The translations under genes and the position numbers were made by a program. Of a stretch of 64,000 bases of DNA, positions 47,129-56,595 are shown piece by piece. Within the stretch, counting starts at the first letter, position 1, and each line of letters begins with the position of its first letter. The stretch comes from Hallella colorans (GTDB lineage: Bacteria > Bacteroidota > Bacteroidia > Bacteroidales > Bacteroidaceae): the NCBI RefSeq assembly GCF_003096815.1, contig NZ_QENY01000012.1, positions 1 through 64,000 of the forward strand, given 5' to 3'. Below the pieces are notes generated by a model. The model was not told the origin of the DNA. It was given only the letters and a program-made list of their open reading frames with translations, and made no database searches.

Positions 47129-49804
47129 TCATCGCCCACTTTGGGCAACAAGCTCTTTCACGTTGGCCATAAAGCCCTCGTTGGCCATCAGGTCCTCAAT
47201 GTTCAGGTGCATTCGATAGCGCCAATAGTGGCGTGGGTTGGCTGGTATGTTGATACGCTCGGCGTCGGCGTCTTGCAAGCGCAAGCCCTCGTCCACGGCA
47301 AGCCAGTCTTGCAAGCTCAGCACGCATAGCATGCTTGGAGAAGCGAGCTGTCGAGCCACGATGTCACGAGCGAGCCATCCAGGCAGCGGATGGGGTGCGG
47401 GACCGCCACGATAGAGCATGGAGTTGTAGTAATCTTGCGTACGTTCATAATCCTCGTCCCACCATTGGCGCAACGTCGCCATGTCGTGCGTGGAAAACGT
47501 GCACACGGACCGATATGGGTTGCGCGACAAGTGACCAAAACGCACGTGCGGGTCCTTGGGCATGGATTGAATTTCCAAAGACAATATGCGAAGCTGCTCA
47601 ATTACCCATGACACACAATCGGGCACCATGCCAAGATCCTCGGCACACACCAGCATGCGAGTGCTCTCAACAAGCCTTGGCAACTTTTTCATGGCCTCGC
47701 TGTACCAGAAATGGTTGTTGCGACGATAGTAATAATCGTTATAAAGACGGTTGAATGCCGCTTTGTCGTGGTCGTAAAGCGCCTCGTACGTGAAATCGAA
47801 CTGGGCGGAAATACGTGGATGAAATTTGTTTTTATCGTTGCTGTCGCGCACAAAAAGCACATTGGATATGAGTGCGTACAAGCCGTCTCGCAAGTTCAGT
47901 TCACGCTCGTCGGTCACATCGCCGAAAGCCTCTCGCACCTTGCGCTGGGTGTCATACTCGGGTTTCATGGCCCAAATATCGTCGTGCTGGTGTACGAGAT
48001 ATTTGTCTTTCACCTCTGCGGCGCGTTCCCCGAACATTCTGTCAATAATCCAATCGGCGATGAATGGGTCGCAGAACTGACGCTCGTCAAAACGCAAGCC
48101 ATATCCCTCAATCTCCTCTCTCGACATGCCAAGGGCTGGCTGGAAATGGCCGAGCAAGCCATGCACGGCGTTGATGGGTATCTGCCAAATGCGGAAGAAG
48201 CCGAGCACGTGGTCTATGCGATAAGCGTCGAAATACTTGGCCATATTCTGAAAACGGCGCACCCACCACTGGCATCCGTCCTTGAGCATTTCTGTCCAGT
48301 TGTAGGTGGGGAAGCCCCAGTTCTGTCCATTCACCGAGAATGCGTCTGGTGGGGCGCCCGCCTGGCCATTAAGGTTGAAATATTTAGGTTCCATCCACAC
48401 GTCACAGCCATATCGGCTCACGCCAATAGGGATGTCGCCTTTGAGCACCACATGGCGTTCAAGAGCATAGGTGTGCACCTGTTTGAGCTGAGCGCTTAGC
48501 ACGTATTGCACGAAATACCAAAACGCCACATCCTTGTACTCCTTCTTGCGTGGGTTGGAGAGGGCTTTTCGTTCTGCCTCGTCCCACGTGTTGTGGTCTG
48601 GCCATTTGCTGAAATCGGCCGTGCCATAAAGGTCGCGTAGGGTGGAATATTGCGCGTAGGGCACAAGCCACTGCTCGGTATCTGTGAAAAAATCCCTAAA
48701 CTCCGCCGTGCCCATCATAGACTTTCCCTCCTGCGCATAAAGCAATCTCAGGTATTCTATCTTGGCGTTGTTCACTCGCTCGTAGTCTATTTGGGGCAGC
48801 TGATTGAGCTGTTCGCGCAGCGCTGCATAATCACTACGCGTCTTGCCGTCTTTGAGTTGAGGCAACTGGTTGAGGTCCACATACTGCGGATGCAGCGCGA
48901 AAACACTGATGCAACTGTAGGGGTAAGAATCTGTCCATGTATGGGTGGTGGTGGTGTCGTTGATGGGCAGTATCTGCAACACGTGCTGGCCACTCCGCTC
49001 CACATAGTCTACCATCTTGCGCAAATCGCCGAAATCTCCCACGCCGAAACTACTCTTGGAGCGCAACGAGAACACGGGTACGAGCGTGCCAGCCAACTTT
49101 TCGTTATAGATCGGGAAAAAAGCTTGGTCCAAATGATACACCACCACGTCGCCATCGCGCATGTCGGGCAGGTCTATCGAGCGGTTAAGCCCACACTCCC
49201 AAAGTGGGGTCACATCTCCATCACTATCCAAAGCCACAAACTTAAACTCCAAATGGTTATCCCCAAGCGCACGCCTATCCAAATCTACCGCCCACTCGTT
49301 CACGTTGTGTTCGGTGAGCTTGATAGCCTTTTTGGCCGTCCATTTACCCAAAGACTCATTGTCGCCTATAATGGCCAACCGCTCGCCCGCTCTCAGTTGT
49401 GGTGCCCGCACCACGACGCGCACCGTCTGGGCGAAGTCCGTATCGAGGAGAGCCCCACGGTCACGGCGATTGATACAATCGGCCAGCGCAGAGCTATAAA
49501 GATATGAGTCTTCTGGAATGTCAGACCATCGGTCATATATATAATAGGTGGTACCCCGCTTGGCGTTCAGCTCTACCCTATGGGGCATCGTGGTCCACTC
49601 GTTTTTTTCTGTCGTGCCGTCATACTCCACGCTGTAAAAATATTGGAGCATCGCATGCTCATCGGCATGCACGCAATGGTGCGTCCACCGCATGCCGTCC
49701 ACAGTATTCATCCGATATTTTTTCACGACATTGTCGCAAACCACATTCAAGATGATTTCCTCACCAAACTTGGTTTGGTAGTCCACATTAAAATTTAAGT
49801 TCAT
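47129..49804 (-). CDS. malQ: 4-alpha-glucanotransferase (GH77) with N-terminal starch-binding modules
   Basis: Amylomaltase of 891 residues with no signal peptide, so cytoplasmic. The first 270 residues hold two CBM20-like modules (NVDYQTKFGEEIILNVV; then RVVVRAPQLRAGERLAIIG and NDNESLGKW-type context), the long form found in Bacteroidetes and plants. The GH77 barrel follows with YRIDHVLGFFRIW (nucleophile region), VCAEDLGM (acid/base region) and FSTHDM. It transfers glucan chains between maltodextrins. It begins the malQ-susB-pulA-susA row and has its own LacI operator and promoter. Confidence 0.94.
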   Translation of the reverse strand: MNLNFNVDYQTKFGEEIILNVVCDNVVKKYRMNTVDGMRWTHHCVHADEHAMLQYFYSVEYDGTTEKNEWTTMPHRVELNAKRGTTYYIYDRWSDIPEDSYLYSSALADCINRRDRGALLDTDFAQTVRVVVRAPQLRAGERLAIIGDNESLGKWTAKKAIKLTEHNVNEWAVDLDRRALGDNHLEFKFVALDSDGDVTPLWECGLNRSIDLPDMRDGDVVVYHLDQAFFPIYNEKLAGTLVPVFSLRSKSSFGVGDFGDLRKMVDYVERSGQHVLQILPINDTTTTHTWTDSYPYSCISVFALHPQYVDLNQLPQLKDGKTRSDYAALREQLNQLPQIDYERVNNAKIEYLRLLYAQEGKSMMGTAEFRDFFTDTEQWLVPYAQYSTLRDLYGTADFSKWPDHNTWDEAERKALSNPRKKEYKDVAFWYFVQYVLSAQLKQVHTYALERHVVLKGDIPIGVSRYGCDVWMEPKYFNLNGQAGAPPDAFSVNGQNWGFPTYNWTEMLKDGCQWWVRRFQNMAKYFDAYRIDHVLGFFRIWQIPINAVHGLLGHFQPALGMSREEIEGYGLRFDERQFCDPFIADWIIDRMFGERAAEVKDKYLVHQHDDIWAMKPEYDTQRKVREAFGDVTDERELNLRDGLYALISNVLFVRDSNDKNKFHPRISAQFDFTYEALYDHDKAAFNRLYNDYYYRRNNHFWYSEAMKKLPRLVESTRMLVCAEDLGMVPDCVSWVIEQLRILSLEIQSMPKDPHVRFGHLSRNPYRSVCTFSTHDMATLRQWWDEDYERTQDYYNSMLYRGGPAPHPLPGWLARDIVARQLASPSMLCVLSLQDWLAVDEGLRLQDADAERINIPANPRHYWRYRMHLNIEDLMANEGFMANVKELVAQSGR

Positions 49805-49826
49805 AGTCTTTAGGCTTATTTTGTTT

Positions 49827-49903
49827 CAAAGATAGCAAAATATTCACTTGCTTATCTTTAGCCCATAACAAAACCTCCTAAAAAACAATGCAATCGATTG
49901 CAT
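49827..49903 (-). promoter_or_regulatory. LacI operator and promoter of malQ
   Basis: A perfect 16-bp palindrome ATGCAATCGATTGCAT lies at 49888-49903. The -7 box TATCTTTG reads leftward at 49834-49827. Centres are 65.0 bp apart. No good -33 box is seen. The remaining stretch to 50117 is AT-rich and holds nothing else that I recognise. Confidence 0.8.
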
Positions 49904-50117
49904 CACATATTCCTTGACGAATTAATTATGACGTGACAATCCATCGGCAACGTCTGACAGTCGCAACGAAACACGTCTTAATTACACGACCATAAGTCTA
50001 TTTGTGACCATGGTCAATGTTTTGAGTGCCAATAATTTTATAGTATATGATATTGTCTTAGTAAATAGCCCAAAAAAATTGCAACGCTGACCTTTCGCTC
50101 ATGTCCATGTTTTACCA

Positions 50118-50981
50118 TTACATGGCGTGCTCTGGCGTAACCTCTCCATTTCTTATTTCAAGCGGCGTCCCCCCAAGCGTTTCTTTGCAGAATAGGGACA
50201 TACGCTGCACCGAAGAAAATCTAAACTTCTTAGCTATCTCATCCATGGTGTATTTAGTGTTGTGCAACTCCTTGAACAGCGCCTCGCCTTTCACCCTGCT
50301 TATCCAAGCCTTGGGTGTATCTCCAAAACATTTTTTGAAGTGGCGTATGAACGTTGGACGACTCATGCACACCTTGTCGGCCATCTCGTCAATAGTGGGA
50401 TAGGTTTCCACCATACCCATGATGATTTCTTGAAACGACAAATCCACCCCAAACATTGGGCCCAAAAAATTCACAAGTACATCCGGAGGATAATACGCTT
50501 GTAAGATAGCTGTGAACTCACGCTGCTTGATCAACTGAATATCGCAACAAAGCAAACCATCCAATACATAATCAGCCATTTGGCGAGCCCACACTCGAAC
50601 AGGCTTGTTCATGTCCAAAGGGAATAACCAATCGTCTCGCTCGGGCGCATTCTTTATCATCTCATCACTAAGAATACTGCCACAAAACCTAAATTTGCTA
50701 TCAATGAAATAAAGTACCAACGCTATAGAGTCCTCCGCAAAACAGATCATATTGTCTGTACCTGCAGGCATCGGAAACATAGCGTTGCTGCGTGCGGTGA
50801 ACGCAGGAAAACGCTTACCCGAAACGCGCATTTCTCCCTTTAACAAAAATATCATGGCCGTGCGCGAAGGGTTTGTATGCGTTGTAACACCCTGCTTTTC
50901 TTTGACAACCCTAAAGCCCGTAGGGCTGTTGCACTGATAATGCTCGCACATCAAATGCTTGTTCAAATAATATACTTGCAT
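50118..50981 (-). CDS. AraC-family transcriptional regulator
   Basis: Regulator of 287 residues. The N-terminal half looks like a cupin-type sensing domain (FRVVKEKQGVTTHTNPSRTAM then MIFLLKGEMRVSG). The C-terminal AraC DNA-binding domain (about 185-280) has two helix-turn-helix units: IDEMADKVCMSRPTFIRHFKKCFG and MDEIAKKFRFSSVQRMSLFCKETLGGTP. It is encoded leftward, with its start facing the tiny gene and lipoprotein across about 500 bp. Such placement makes these possible targets. The inducer is unknown; its position inside the starch locus is not proof of a sugar role. Confidence 0.9.
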   Translation of the reverse strand: MQVYYLNKHLMCEHYQCNSPTGFRVVKEKQGVTTHTNPSRTAMIFLLKGEMRVSGKRFPAFTARSNAMFPMPAGTDNMICFAEDSIALVLYFIDSKFRFCGSILSDEMIKNAPERDDWLFPLDMNKPVRVWARQMADYVLDGLLCCDIQLIKQREFTAILQAYYPPDVLVNFLGPMFGVDLSFQEIIMGMVETYPTIDEMADKVCMSRPTFIRHFKKCFGDTPKAWISRVKGEALFKELHNTKYTMDEIAKKFRFSSVQRMSLFCKETLGGTPLEIRNGEVTPEHAM

Positions 50982-51483
50982 AGGCTTATTAAAATATATA
51001 TGATTATGTAAAATTAATGAAATATCATATCATATAGTTCCATTTTTAAATCATATTAACCTTACAAACTATTAATTTGCAAATATTAACCGCTTTTTGC
51101 TTAAAATTGCTCGTTTTATGTATTTTATTTATACTTCACTTGTAAACACTAATTGAATCATTACATACCAAGGGTGTTTTATTTTCAATTTAAAAGTATA
51201 AAAACATCGTATCAAGTAGATTGATACAAAACAATAATTTATTGACATATTTTGTTATACCTGTTATTTATAAAGATACGTACCTTTGTCCCCGATTATC
51301 TGATACGGCAACAGAACATTCATTAACACATAGCCTAAAACAAGACCTCCTATCACGTACCAATGGTCTTGAGGCATGGTCGAAGTATCGATGCCATTCG
51401 TTACTAACGCAAATGTTTCGTTCAAGAAGTGCCTGTTTAGAACGGCAATAAATGTTTTATTTTTATAATATATGTAGCAACTT
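50982..51483. other. AT-rich divergent intergenic region
   Basis: About 500 bp between the AraC gene and the tiny gene. A TACCTTTG box (51281-51288) points rightward and would give a leader of about 190 bases before the tiny gene. I see no inverted repeat strong enough to call an operator. A minus-strand open frame at 51264-51509 is rejected as a gene. Confidence 0.45.
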
Positions 51484-51676
51484 ATGAAAAAAAAAGTATG
51501 TAATTCCAACGGTTAAGGTAATTTATACTATGATGGAAAGCACATTGTTAGCAGGATCCCCAGCTGATGGCAATAACCCTGGTAACCCAGGCGGAACTCA
51601 TTTTGCCAAACCTAATTATTCTATAGAAGAACAATTGCCTAACGATAATGAAGAATACGAAGACAACGAATGGTAA
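51484..51676 (+). pseudogene. Frameshifted tiny gene of the K-K-x-Y-x-x-P family (A9 tract)
   Basis: The ATG at 51484 is followed by nine A residues and soon meets a stop (MKKKVCNSNG). Removing one A restores a 63-residue protein starting MKKKYVIPTVKV, then TLLAGSPADG, a Gly/Asn/Pro-rich middle and an acidic end EEYEDNEW, the same plan as the gene at 17680. From an internal ATG at 51530 the last 48 residues are still open. The frame could be restored by slippage on the A tract, or the gene may be broken, or the base call may be wrong. It lies just before the lipoprotein gene. Confidence 0.55.
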
Positions 51677-51690
51677 CTGAAAACAAAATA

Positions 51691-53487
51691 ATGAAAATAT
51701 CAACTATGAAAAAAGTAATGAAAAAACACGTATTGGCTTTGATGGCCATTGTCACATTGGTTTTCTTGGCAGGCTGCTCAGAAACCGACGAGGCGTATGA
51801 CACAAATGAAGACACCACCGTAGAGGCCTCAAACATCATTTCGGGCACCGGATCTTTTGACATTAACGAAGTGGATAACATGTTCAATGCTACACCAGAA
51901 ACAAGAACCACGGTGCATTGTAACAAGAAAAAACTTTTGGAATTTCGTTGGAAAAAAGGCGAAAAAATTCCTGTGTTCATGGTTTTTAAGCAAGACAACA
52001 AAACGCAGGTCATCAAAAATATGGTATTCGCGGAAGATGGCAACAAAATATCCTTTGATGTAAACATCCCCGGTTCTTTCAACCGCAGAAAGGGCAACCT
52101 CTATATCGCTGCCGTCATGGGTAAACAGCCGGGCGTGAAAAACGGCGCATGGGCAAGCCAAATGACATCTACCGGCAAGTTTAAAATAGAGACTTCCAAC
52201 ACTGCTGACGCCGCGTCCGAGGAGTTCAACCTGCCTTTCTACGCTCCGCTTACCCTTGTCAATCCCACAGGAAAAATAACACTCAACTTCAAAGCACTTG
52301 GCAGTTGGTTCATTGCGTATATGGATATACCACACGATATGGTTCCCGACAATCTATTGGTAAACTCTGACGTGGTATCCACCAATGGTACGCTCGACTT
52401 GTTTTCCTCTAACAATAACAAGCCTGCATGGTCTCCAGACCCCTCTACATCAGAAAATATCAAATTTGACGTAAAAAACTTTGAGGTAAAAGCAAGACAA
52501 GAAAGCAAGCCGTTGGTGGTATGGTTCATGCCTCTTCTTGACAAGAAATCACAGAAACCCACTACCCTGACAGTAGAGGAAGTTGCGAAAAACGGGCATG
52601 GACCGAAGCGTTACACTAAAGATACCAATGGCAAATGTGTTAACTTTGAAAATCACATGTCCTATTCTTTCGGTTTTATTAACAAGCCATCATCGAATGA
52701 CCCCGACCTATCCAACGGCCTTGTCATATCATTATTTCACACCACATTGCCAAATACAGGAAACCGCTACCTTCTTCAAATTAGCAATATCAGCAACCAC
52801 GCCATCGACCTTAGCGGCTATTATCTCGTGCGCTCGGTGTATGGTTCACCTGAGAAAGCATCTGGCGTGCTCGATTTGGGCAGCTTGGAAAGCGCAGGCG
52901 CAAAGTTCTTGTATAACGACCGTGAAAAGAAGATATTGCCAACGGGTGCGTCTATCTTGATAACATCATATAACAGCACAATAGCTAACAGAACATTTGA
53001 CGGTTGCAAGAACGACATCTACCAGATAGCCATTCTCGGAGATAATGATAATCTGAGGCAACAATTCGAACCTGAAAAGACCGTATGCCGCGATATACCG
53101 AGCAGATATTTCTCCAACGCATATTTCTTAACTTACAACGGCACCAACATTTCCCTGTCTAAACCTAATGACATCGTGGACAATTTTGGACGTGACGCTT
53201 ATGGAAGAATATATCGTTTTGAAAATCTCAACCTCACTTACTACCGCGTACCATATTTCAATATATGGACAAATGTACCAGGACCAGCCGGACCAGCTAC
53301 CTATGTGTACAACCCCAAGACAGTGATGCGCTATGAAGGAACACGCCAAGGTGGCAGAGAAGTTTTTGAAGACGTAGCATGGAAATATGACAACGAAACC
53401 ATGATTACCTCGTTAGGTTGCTGGGGAAAATACGGAAGACACAATCTCAGGAAAAACAATATGTATCCAAAAAGAGTTAGACGTTAA
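51691..53487 (+). CDS. Outer-membrane lipoprotein with lamin-tail-like domain
   Basis: Lipoprotein of 598 residues; lipobox FLAGC with Cys at about 29 if the start is 51691. ATGs at 51706 and 51718 are equally possible, and the latter gives the most compact signal. After a linker with Thr/Asn, residues about 70-330 resemble a beta-rich domain of unknown type. Residues about 340-480 resemble a lamin-tail domain (LQISNISNHAIDLSGYYLVR, then LPTGASILITSYN), often found on secreted nucleases and surface proteins. No catalytic motif was recognised. It follows the tiny frameshifted gene and ends in a strong terminator. Confidence 0.65.
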   Translation: MKISTMKKVMKKHVLALMAIVTLVFLAGCSETDEAYDTNEDTTVEASNIISGTGSFDINEVDNMFNATPETRTTVHCNKKKLLEFRWKKGEKIPVFMVFKQDNKTQVIKNMVFAEDGNKISFDVNIPGSFNRRKGNLYIAAVMGKQPGVKNGAWASQMTSTGKFKIETSNTADAASEEFNLPFYAPLTLVNPTGKITLNFKALGSWFIAYMDIPHDMVPDNLLVNSDVVSTNGTLDLFSSNNNKPAWSPDPSTSENIKFDVKNFEVKARQESKPLVVWFMPLLDKKSQKPTTLTVEEVAKNGHGPKRYTKDTNGKCVNFENHMSYSFGFINKPSSNDPDLSNGLVISLFHTTLPNTGNRYLLQISNISNHAIDLSGYYLVRSVYGSPEKASGVLDLGSLESAGAKFLYNDREKKILPTGASILITSYNSTIANRTFDGCKNDIYQIAILGDNDNLRQQFEPEKTVCRDIPSRYFSNAYFLTYNGTNISLSKPNDIVDNFGRDAYGRIYRFENLNLTYYRVPYFNIWTNVPGPAGPATYVYNPKTVMRYEGTRQGGREVFEDVAWKYDNETMITSLGCWGKYGRHNLRKNNMYPKRVRR

Positions 53488-53626
53488 GCGCCCATGTGTC
53501 TACACGCACCACGCACTTACGACCATCTCGATACATCAATTTAAAAATAATATTGTATATCGGTTAAACACATTTGTTTACCGATGGTTATAATCATTTG
53601 TTAACCTAAAAAAATGAAAACACGAG

Positions 53627-53662
53627 GGCTGGACACCAAACGCGGTGTCCAGCCTTATTTTT
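53627..53662 (+). terminator. Strong terminator after the lamin-tail lipoprotein
   Basis: An 11-bp perfect stem (GGCTGGACACC at 53627-53637 against 53644-53654) with a 6-base loop is followed by TTATTTTT. Confidence 0.9.
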
Positions 53663-54178
53663 AGGTCTGCGTATAAAAAACATCTTGCTTAGAAAACACT
53701 CAACGACTATCTCTTCTATATACACGGAGTCCATGTGGCATGTAAACAGCAAGGGCTGTCATTTGCTTTTTGTCATGATAATTCTGAAAAATAAACAGGA
53801 ACAAAAAGTGCATTTGGAAGCGTAAAAATGAAAAAACCATGCCAAAAACATCCGTCAGGAAGCTAAAAAAATTGAGAGCATAATGCCTTTAGGCCTTTAT
53901 GGCAGTGCGTGAAAGTCTCATTCGTCACCCGTTTAAGGCCGAAAGGGAACGCGATTAGGTATTAATCGGAAGCCGTTTAAGGCCTAATGGCAAAACGATG
54001 GCAAAGACTTTTTTCTCTAATCAAGAAACTAAACTACGCAAAGCACTGTCTATCAGCAAAGTGACAAAATTGTTGAAAATAGCGCAAAAAAATAACAATT
54101 GGCCACCCTCATTGCTTATAGAACGGTTTGGCCAACTGTTATTCAGATTTTTTCAAAAACATTTTCTGTCAGATCCTC
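53663..54178. other. Gene-free region with degenerate repeat (copy near 53885-54014)
   Basis: No convincing gene. It holds the best-preserved copy of the intergenic element: TTTAGGCCTTTATGGC, GATTAGGTATTAATCGG and GGCCTAATGGCAA, then GACTTTTTT (54006-54014). A 64-codon open frame (53998-54192) overlaps the element and has no recognisable features. An inverted repeat around TTGGCCA/TGGCCAA lies at about 54099-54136. Confidence 0.5.
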
Positions 54179-54745
54179 TCATAGGTGGATGACCAACGCC
54201 ACGCCTTCGGCCCCGACACCTACCCCATAACGACAGCCCTCGCCAGTGAGCTTGTCGCCTATCCAATAGCCCAGCAGCGTGCCACCAACACCTATCGACG
54301 CTCCCGCGACCACATCGTGCCAATGATGCCGATGGCGAGCCACACGGTCTACAGCCACGCCCGTAGCCACCGCATAGCCCGCCACGCTGATCCATGGAGA
54401 CACGTGGCGGTACTCCTTGTCAAGGATAGTGGCTCCGGCAAAAGCCGCGGAGGTGTGCCCCGATGGAAACGAGCGACGGTCGGTCCAGTCTGGACGCCGC
54501 TCGCGCACAGCACATTTCAGGCCCCACGTCACACCCGATGACAACGCATAAGCCAAGGCCGAGTTGACAGCCAATCGTTTCCACGAGCTGGCACTCCGCA
54601 CGCCAGAGACCTTGAGCGCATAGGTAGAGGCCACCGGCACAAACCGCAACCAGTCGTCAGCGCCATCGCCACGATAAGGTTTTTGTGCATGGAGCGAGAG
54701 CGACAGAACACAAAGGAATGACAGAATACCAAGTCTTGTTGTCAT
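54179..54745 (-). CDS. PAP2-family membrane phosphatase
   Basis: Protein of 188 residues with a signal peptide (about 1-20, LSLHAQ) when started at the ATG at 54745; the frame extends to 54820 but would then overlap the MFS gene. The three phosphatase motifs of the PAP2 family are readable: KCAVRERRP, PSGHTSAAF, and RVARHRHHWHDVVAG. Such enzymes dephosphorylate lipid phosphates or similar compounds. It follows the sugar transporter gene on the same strand by about 60 bp. Whether it serves lipid or carbohydrate metabolism cannot be told. Confidence 0.85.
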   Translation of the reverse strand: MTTRLGILSFLCVLSLSLHAQKPYRGDGADDWLRFVPVASTYALKVSGVRSASSWKRLAVNSALAYALSSGVTWGLKCAVRERRPDWTDRRSFPSGHTSAAFAGATILDKEYRHVSPWISVAGYAVATGVAVDRVARHRHHWHDVVAGASIGVGGTLLGYWIGDKLTGEGCRYGVGVGAEGVALVIHL

Positions 54746-54806
54746 AAAAACATCATTTTGACGTCGTGTTTGGCGCAACGTGGAGAAGTGCCAGCCATCG
54801 CGCCGA

Positions 54807-56129
54807 TTATCTATTGTCATCTTTAATAAGTGTCACGGCAGAGGCTCCGAGCACCAACGACACACCTGCCACTATCATCATGTGGCTCTGCACGCTGCCA
54901 ACCAAAGCTAAGATGACGCCGCCTATGGCCGCAGCCACTATCTGTGGTATACAAATAGTGCCGTTGAATAGGCCCAGATAGGCACCCATGTGACCGTAGC
55001 CTTGCAGGGCGTTGGTGACAAAGGTGAACGGCATGGCGAGCATGGCGGCCCATGCGAAGCCTATCAACAAGAACGGAACAAAGAGCAGATACTGATCGTG
55101 GACAAAGGCGCACGACACAAAACCGACCGCGCCCAAGAGCAGGCTGACGGCGTAAGCCATCTTGCGATTGGTGAACTTGGGCAGGATGGGGGCCCACAGC
55201 ACAGAACCGATGGCTTGCACGGCAAACAGTATGCCCACCCAGTTGCCGGCCGTCTGATATCCCTCTGAGGTGACATCGGTGGTGCCCCACACGTTGGCAG
55301 CCACCGTGCCATTGGTGTATGTCCACATATACATGAACGCAAACCAACAGAAAAATTGTACCGCCCCAACTTTCCAGAACGTGGCGGGAGCGTTCTTGAG
55401 CAGTTTTATCCAGTTACCACTGCCCTTGTCCTCGTCAGGGGTCTCAGTGGCTCCGTTGTATTGCTCGTACTCTTTTGGCGGCCATTCTTTCACCTTGGCA
55501 ACGGTATAGACAACGCAAAGGATGAGGATGGCAGCGCCAACATAGAAGCTATAAATCACCGAATCGGGCACCACGCCTTTGGGAGCGGTGTTGGCGATGC
55601 CTAAAAAGGCGAACAAAAACGGGAAGACATAGCCCGCCAACGACCCCGCATTGCACAAGAAGCTCTGTATGGAATAGGCTTTTGCCTTCTGTTTCTCGTT
55701 GACCATGTCGCCCACAAGCATCTTAAAGGGTTGCATGGCCATGTTGATGGAGGTGTCGAGAAACATCAAAGCCACCAATCCAAACATCATGGCGGTGGAC
55801 ACGGCCATGCCAAACGACCCGGCATTGGGCAGCAAACACATCACGATGACGGCCAGCGCGGCACCAAGAAACAGGTAGGGTATGCGCCGCCCCCAACGCG
55901 TCCACGTCTTGTCAGAGCACGACCCGACAATGGGTTGTACGACAATGCCCATCAACGGGGGCAGTATCCAAAAATAACTAAGGCTGTGGGGGTCGGCCCC
56001 CAACGTGGCGAAAATTCTCGAGATGTTCGCGCTTTGCAGGGCATAAGCTATCTGCACGCCGAAGAAACCAAAACTAAGGTTCCATAAACCCCAAAAGGAC
56101 AAATTGGGCTTTTTTAATTCACTATTCAT
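54807..56129 (-). CDS. MFS sugar transporter, SLC45/GPH-like
   Basis: Inner-membrane carrier of 440 residues with about twelve hydrophobic segments. The loop motif WTRWGRRIPYLFLG between helices 2 and 3 is typical of the glycoside/sucrose-type (SLC45-related) group; a matching loop occurs in the second half around KFTNRKMAYAVS. Similar carriers in Bacteroidetes starch loci import maltose or short maltodextrins into the cytoplasm, where MalQ can act. It lies downstream of the LacI regulator on the same strand, separated by the four-helix-bundle gene. Confidence 0.88.
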   Translation of the reverse strand: MNSELKKPNLSFWGLWNLSFGFFGVQIAYALQSANISRIFATLGADPHSLSYFWILPPLMGIVVQPIVGSCSDKTWTRWGRRIPYLFLGAALAVIVMCLLPNAGSFGMAVSTAMMFGLVALMFLDTSINMAMQPFKMLVGDMVNEKQKAKAYSIQSFLCNAGSLAGYVFPFLFAFLGIANTAPKGVVPDSVIYSFYVGAAILILCVVYTVAKVKEWPPKEYEQYNGATETPDEDKGSGNWIKLLKNAPATFWKVGAVQFFCWFAFMYMWTYTNGTVAANVWGTTDVTSEGYQTAGNWVGILFAVQAIGSVLWAPILPKFTNRKMAYAVSLLLGAVGFVSCAFVHDQYLLFVPFLLIGFAWAAMLAMPFTFVTNALQGYGHMGAYLGLFNGTICIPQIVAAAIGGVILALVGSVQSHMMIVAGVSLVLGASAVTLIKDDNR

Positions 56130-56202
56130 AATTTACAATGCACAATTAGGTTGTGTAATAATTTACGACGCGTCATTTACGACACGCAATTATGGTAACC
56201 GG
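56130..56202. repeat. Short repeats flanking the four-helix-bundle gene (left)
   Basis: Repeated AATTTAC, ACAATTA and TTTACGAC units lie between the MFS and four-helix-bundle genes. Related units of the AATTGTGAATTG type flank the gene on its other side (56596-56680), so the gene is bracketed by simple repeats. Confidence 0.45.
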
Positions 56203-56595
56203 TCAAGATCGCGGTTCTGTTTTTATATTTTTATCGATTGTTGTTGATATTGATTTTACGATAGGCGTTAACAACTTGCGTGTCCCCGCGCTATCGTTGT
56301 TCATACTTGTGTAATCTTGCCTTGGCATATATCCCACTTGGCGCAACGGCCCGAGCCAACAGTTCAACTCCTCGGCCCCACGTAAATCAATGCTCGTATT
56401 TGAATGAAAGTCTGCGCGGTTCTGTCCTCGCAATGCCTCTCGAGCATTGGCTCCTATGCTTATGCCGCGCCTCAAAATCTGACTTGACAAATCATACTCA
56501 CAAAAACTTTCTCGTAAATATCGAGCGAGCTTTACACTGCGAGGGGCATTGCTCATACTTTTCACGATGGTAACATTATCGTATATATCTTTCAT
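56203..56595 (-). CDS. Four-helix-bundle protein (S23/TIGR02436-like)
   Basis: Helical protein of 130 residues. The segments LARYLRESFCEYDLSSQILRRG, SIGANAREALRGQNRADF, AEELNCWLGPLRQVGYM and RKLLTPIVKSI follow the family pattern (S-x-Q-x-x-R-S-x-x-S-I-x-A-N-x-x-E-A, E-x-x-x-W-L). Some usual positions are changed (for instance SNTSIDLRGAEELNC), so the copy may be diverging. The family was first seen in rRNA intervening sequences and is often found alone between genes in Bacteroidetes. Here it splits lacI from the MFS gene. No function is established. Confidence 0.7.
   Translation of the reverse strand: MKDIYDNVTIVKSMSNAPRSVKLARYLRESFCEYDLSSQILRRGISIGANAREALRGQNRADFHSNTSIDLRGAEELNCWLGPLRQVGYMPRQDYTSMNNDSAGTRKLLTPIVKSISTTIDKNIKTEPRS

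Noticed and set aside
50101..50117. A separate short gene at the end of the AraC regulator
   Set aside because: Only the antisense frame of the regulator is open there.
51264..51509. 81-codon minus-strand open frame with a hydrophobic segment (VIGGLVLGYVLMNVLL)
   Set aside because: It overlaps the probable promoter and leader of the tiny gene, has no family resemblance, and the first half has background-like composition.
53998..54192. 64-codon plus-strand open frame with a basic N-terminal half
   Set aside because: It begins inside the degenerate intergenic element, runs into the PAP2 gene end and shows no motif.
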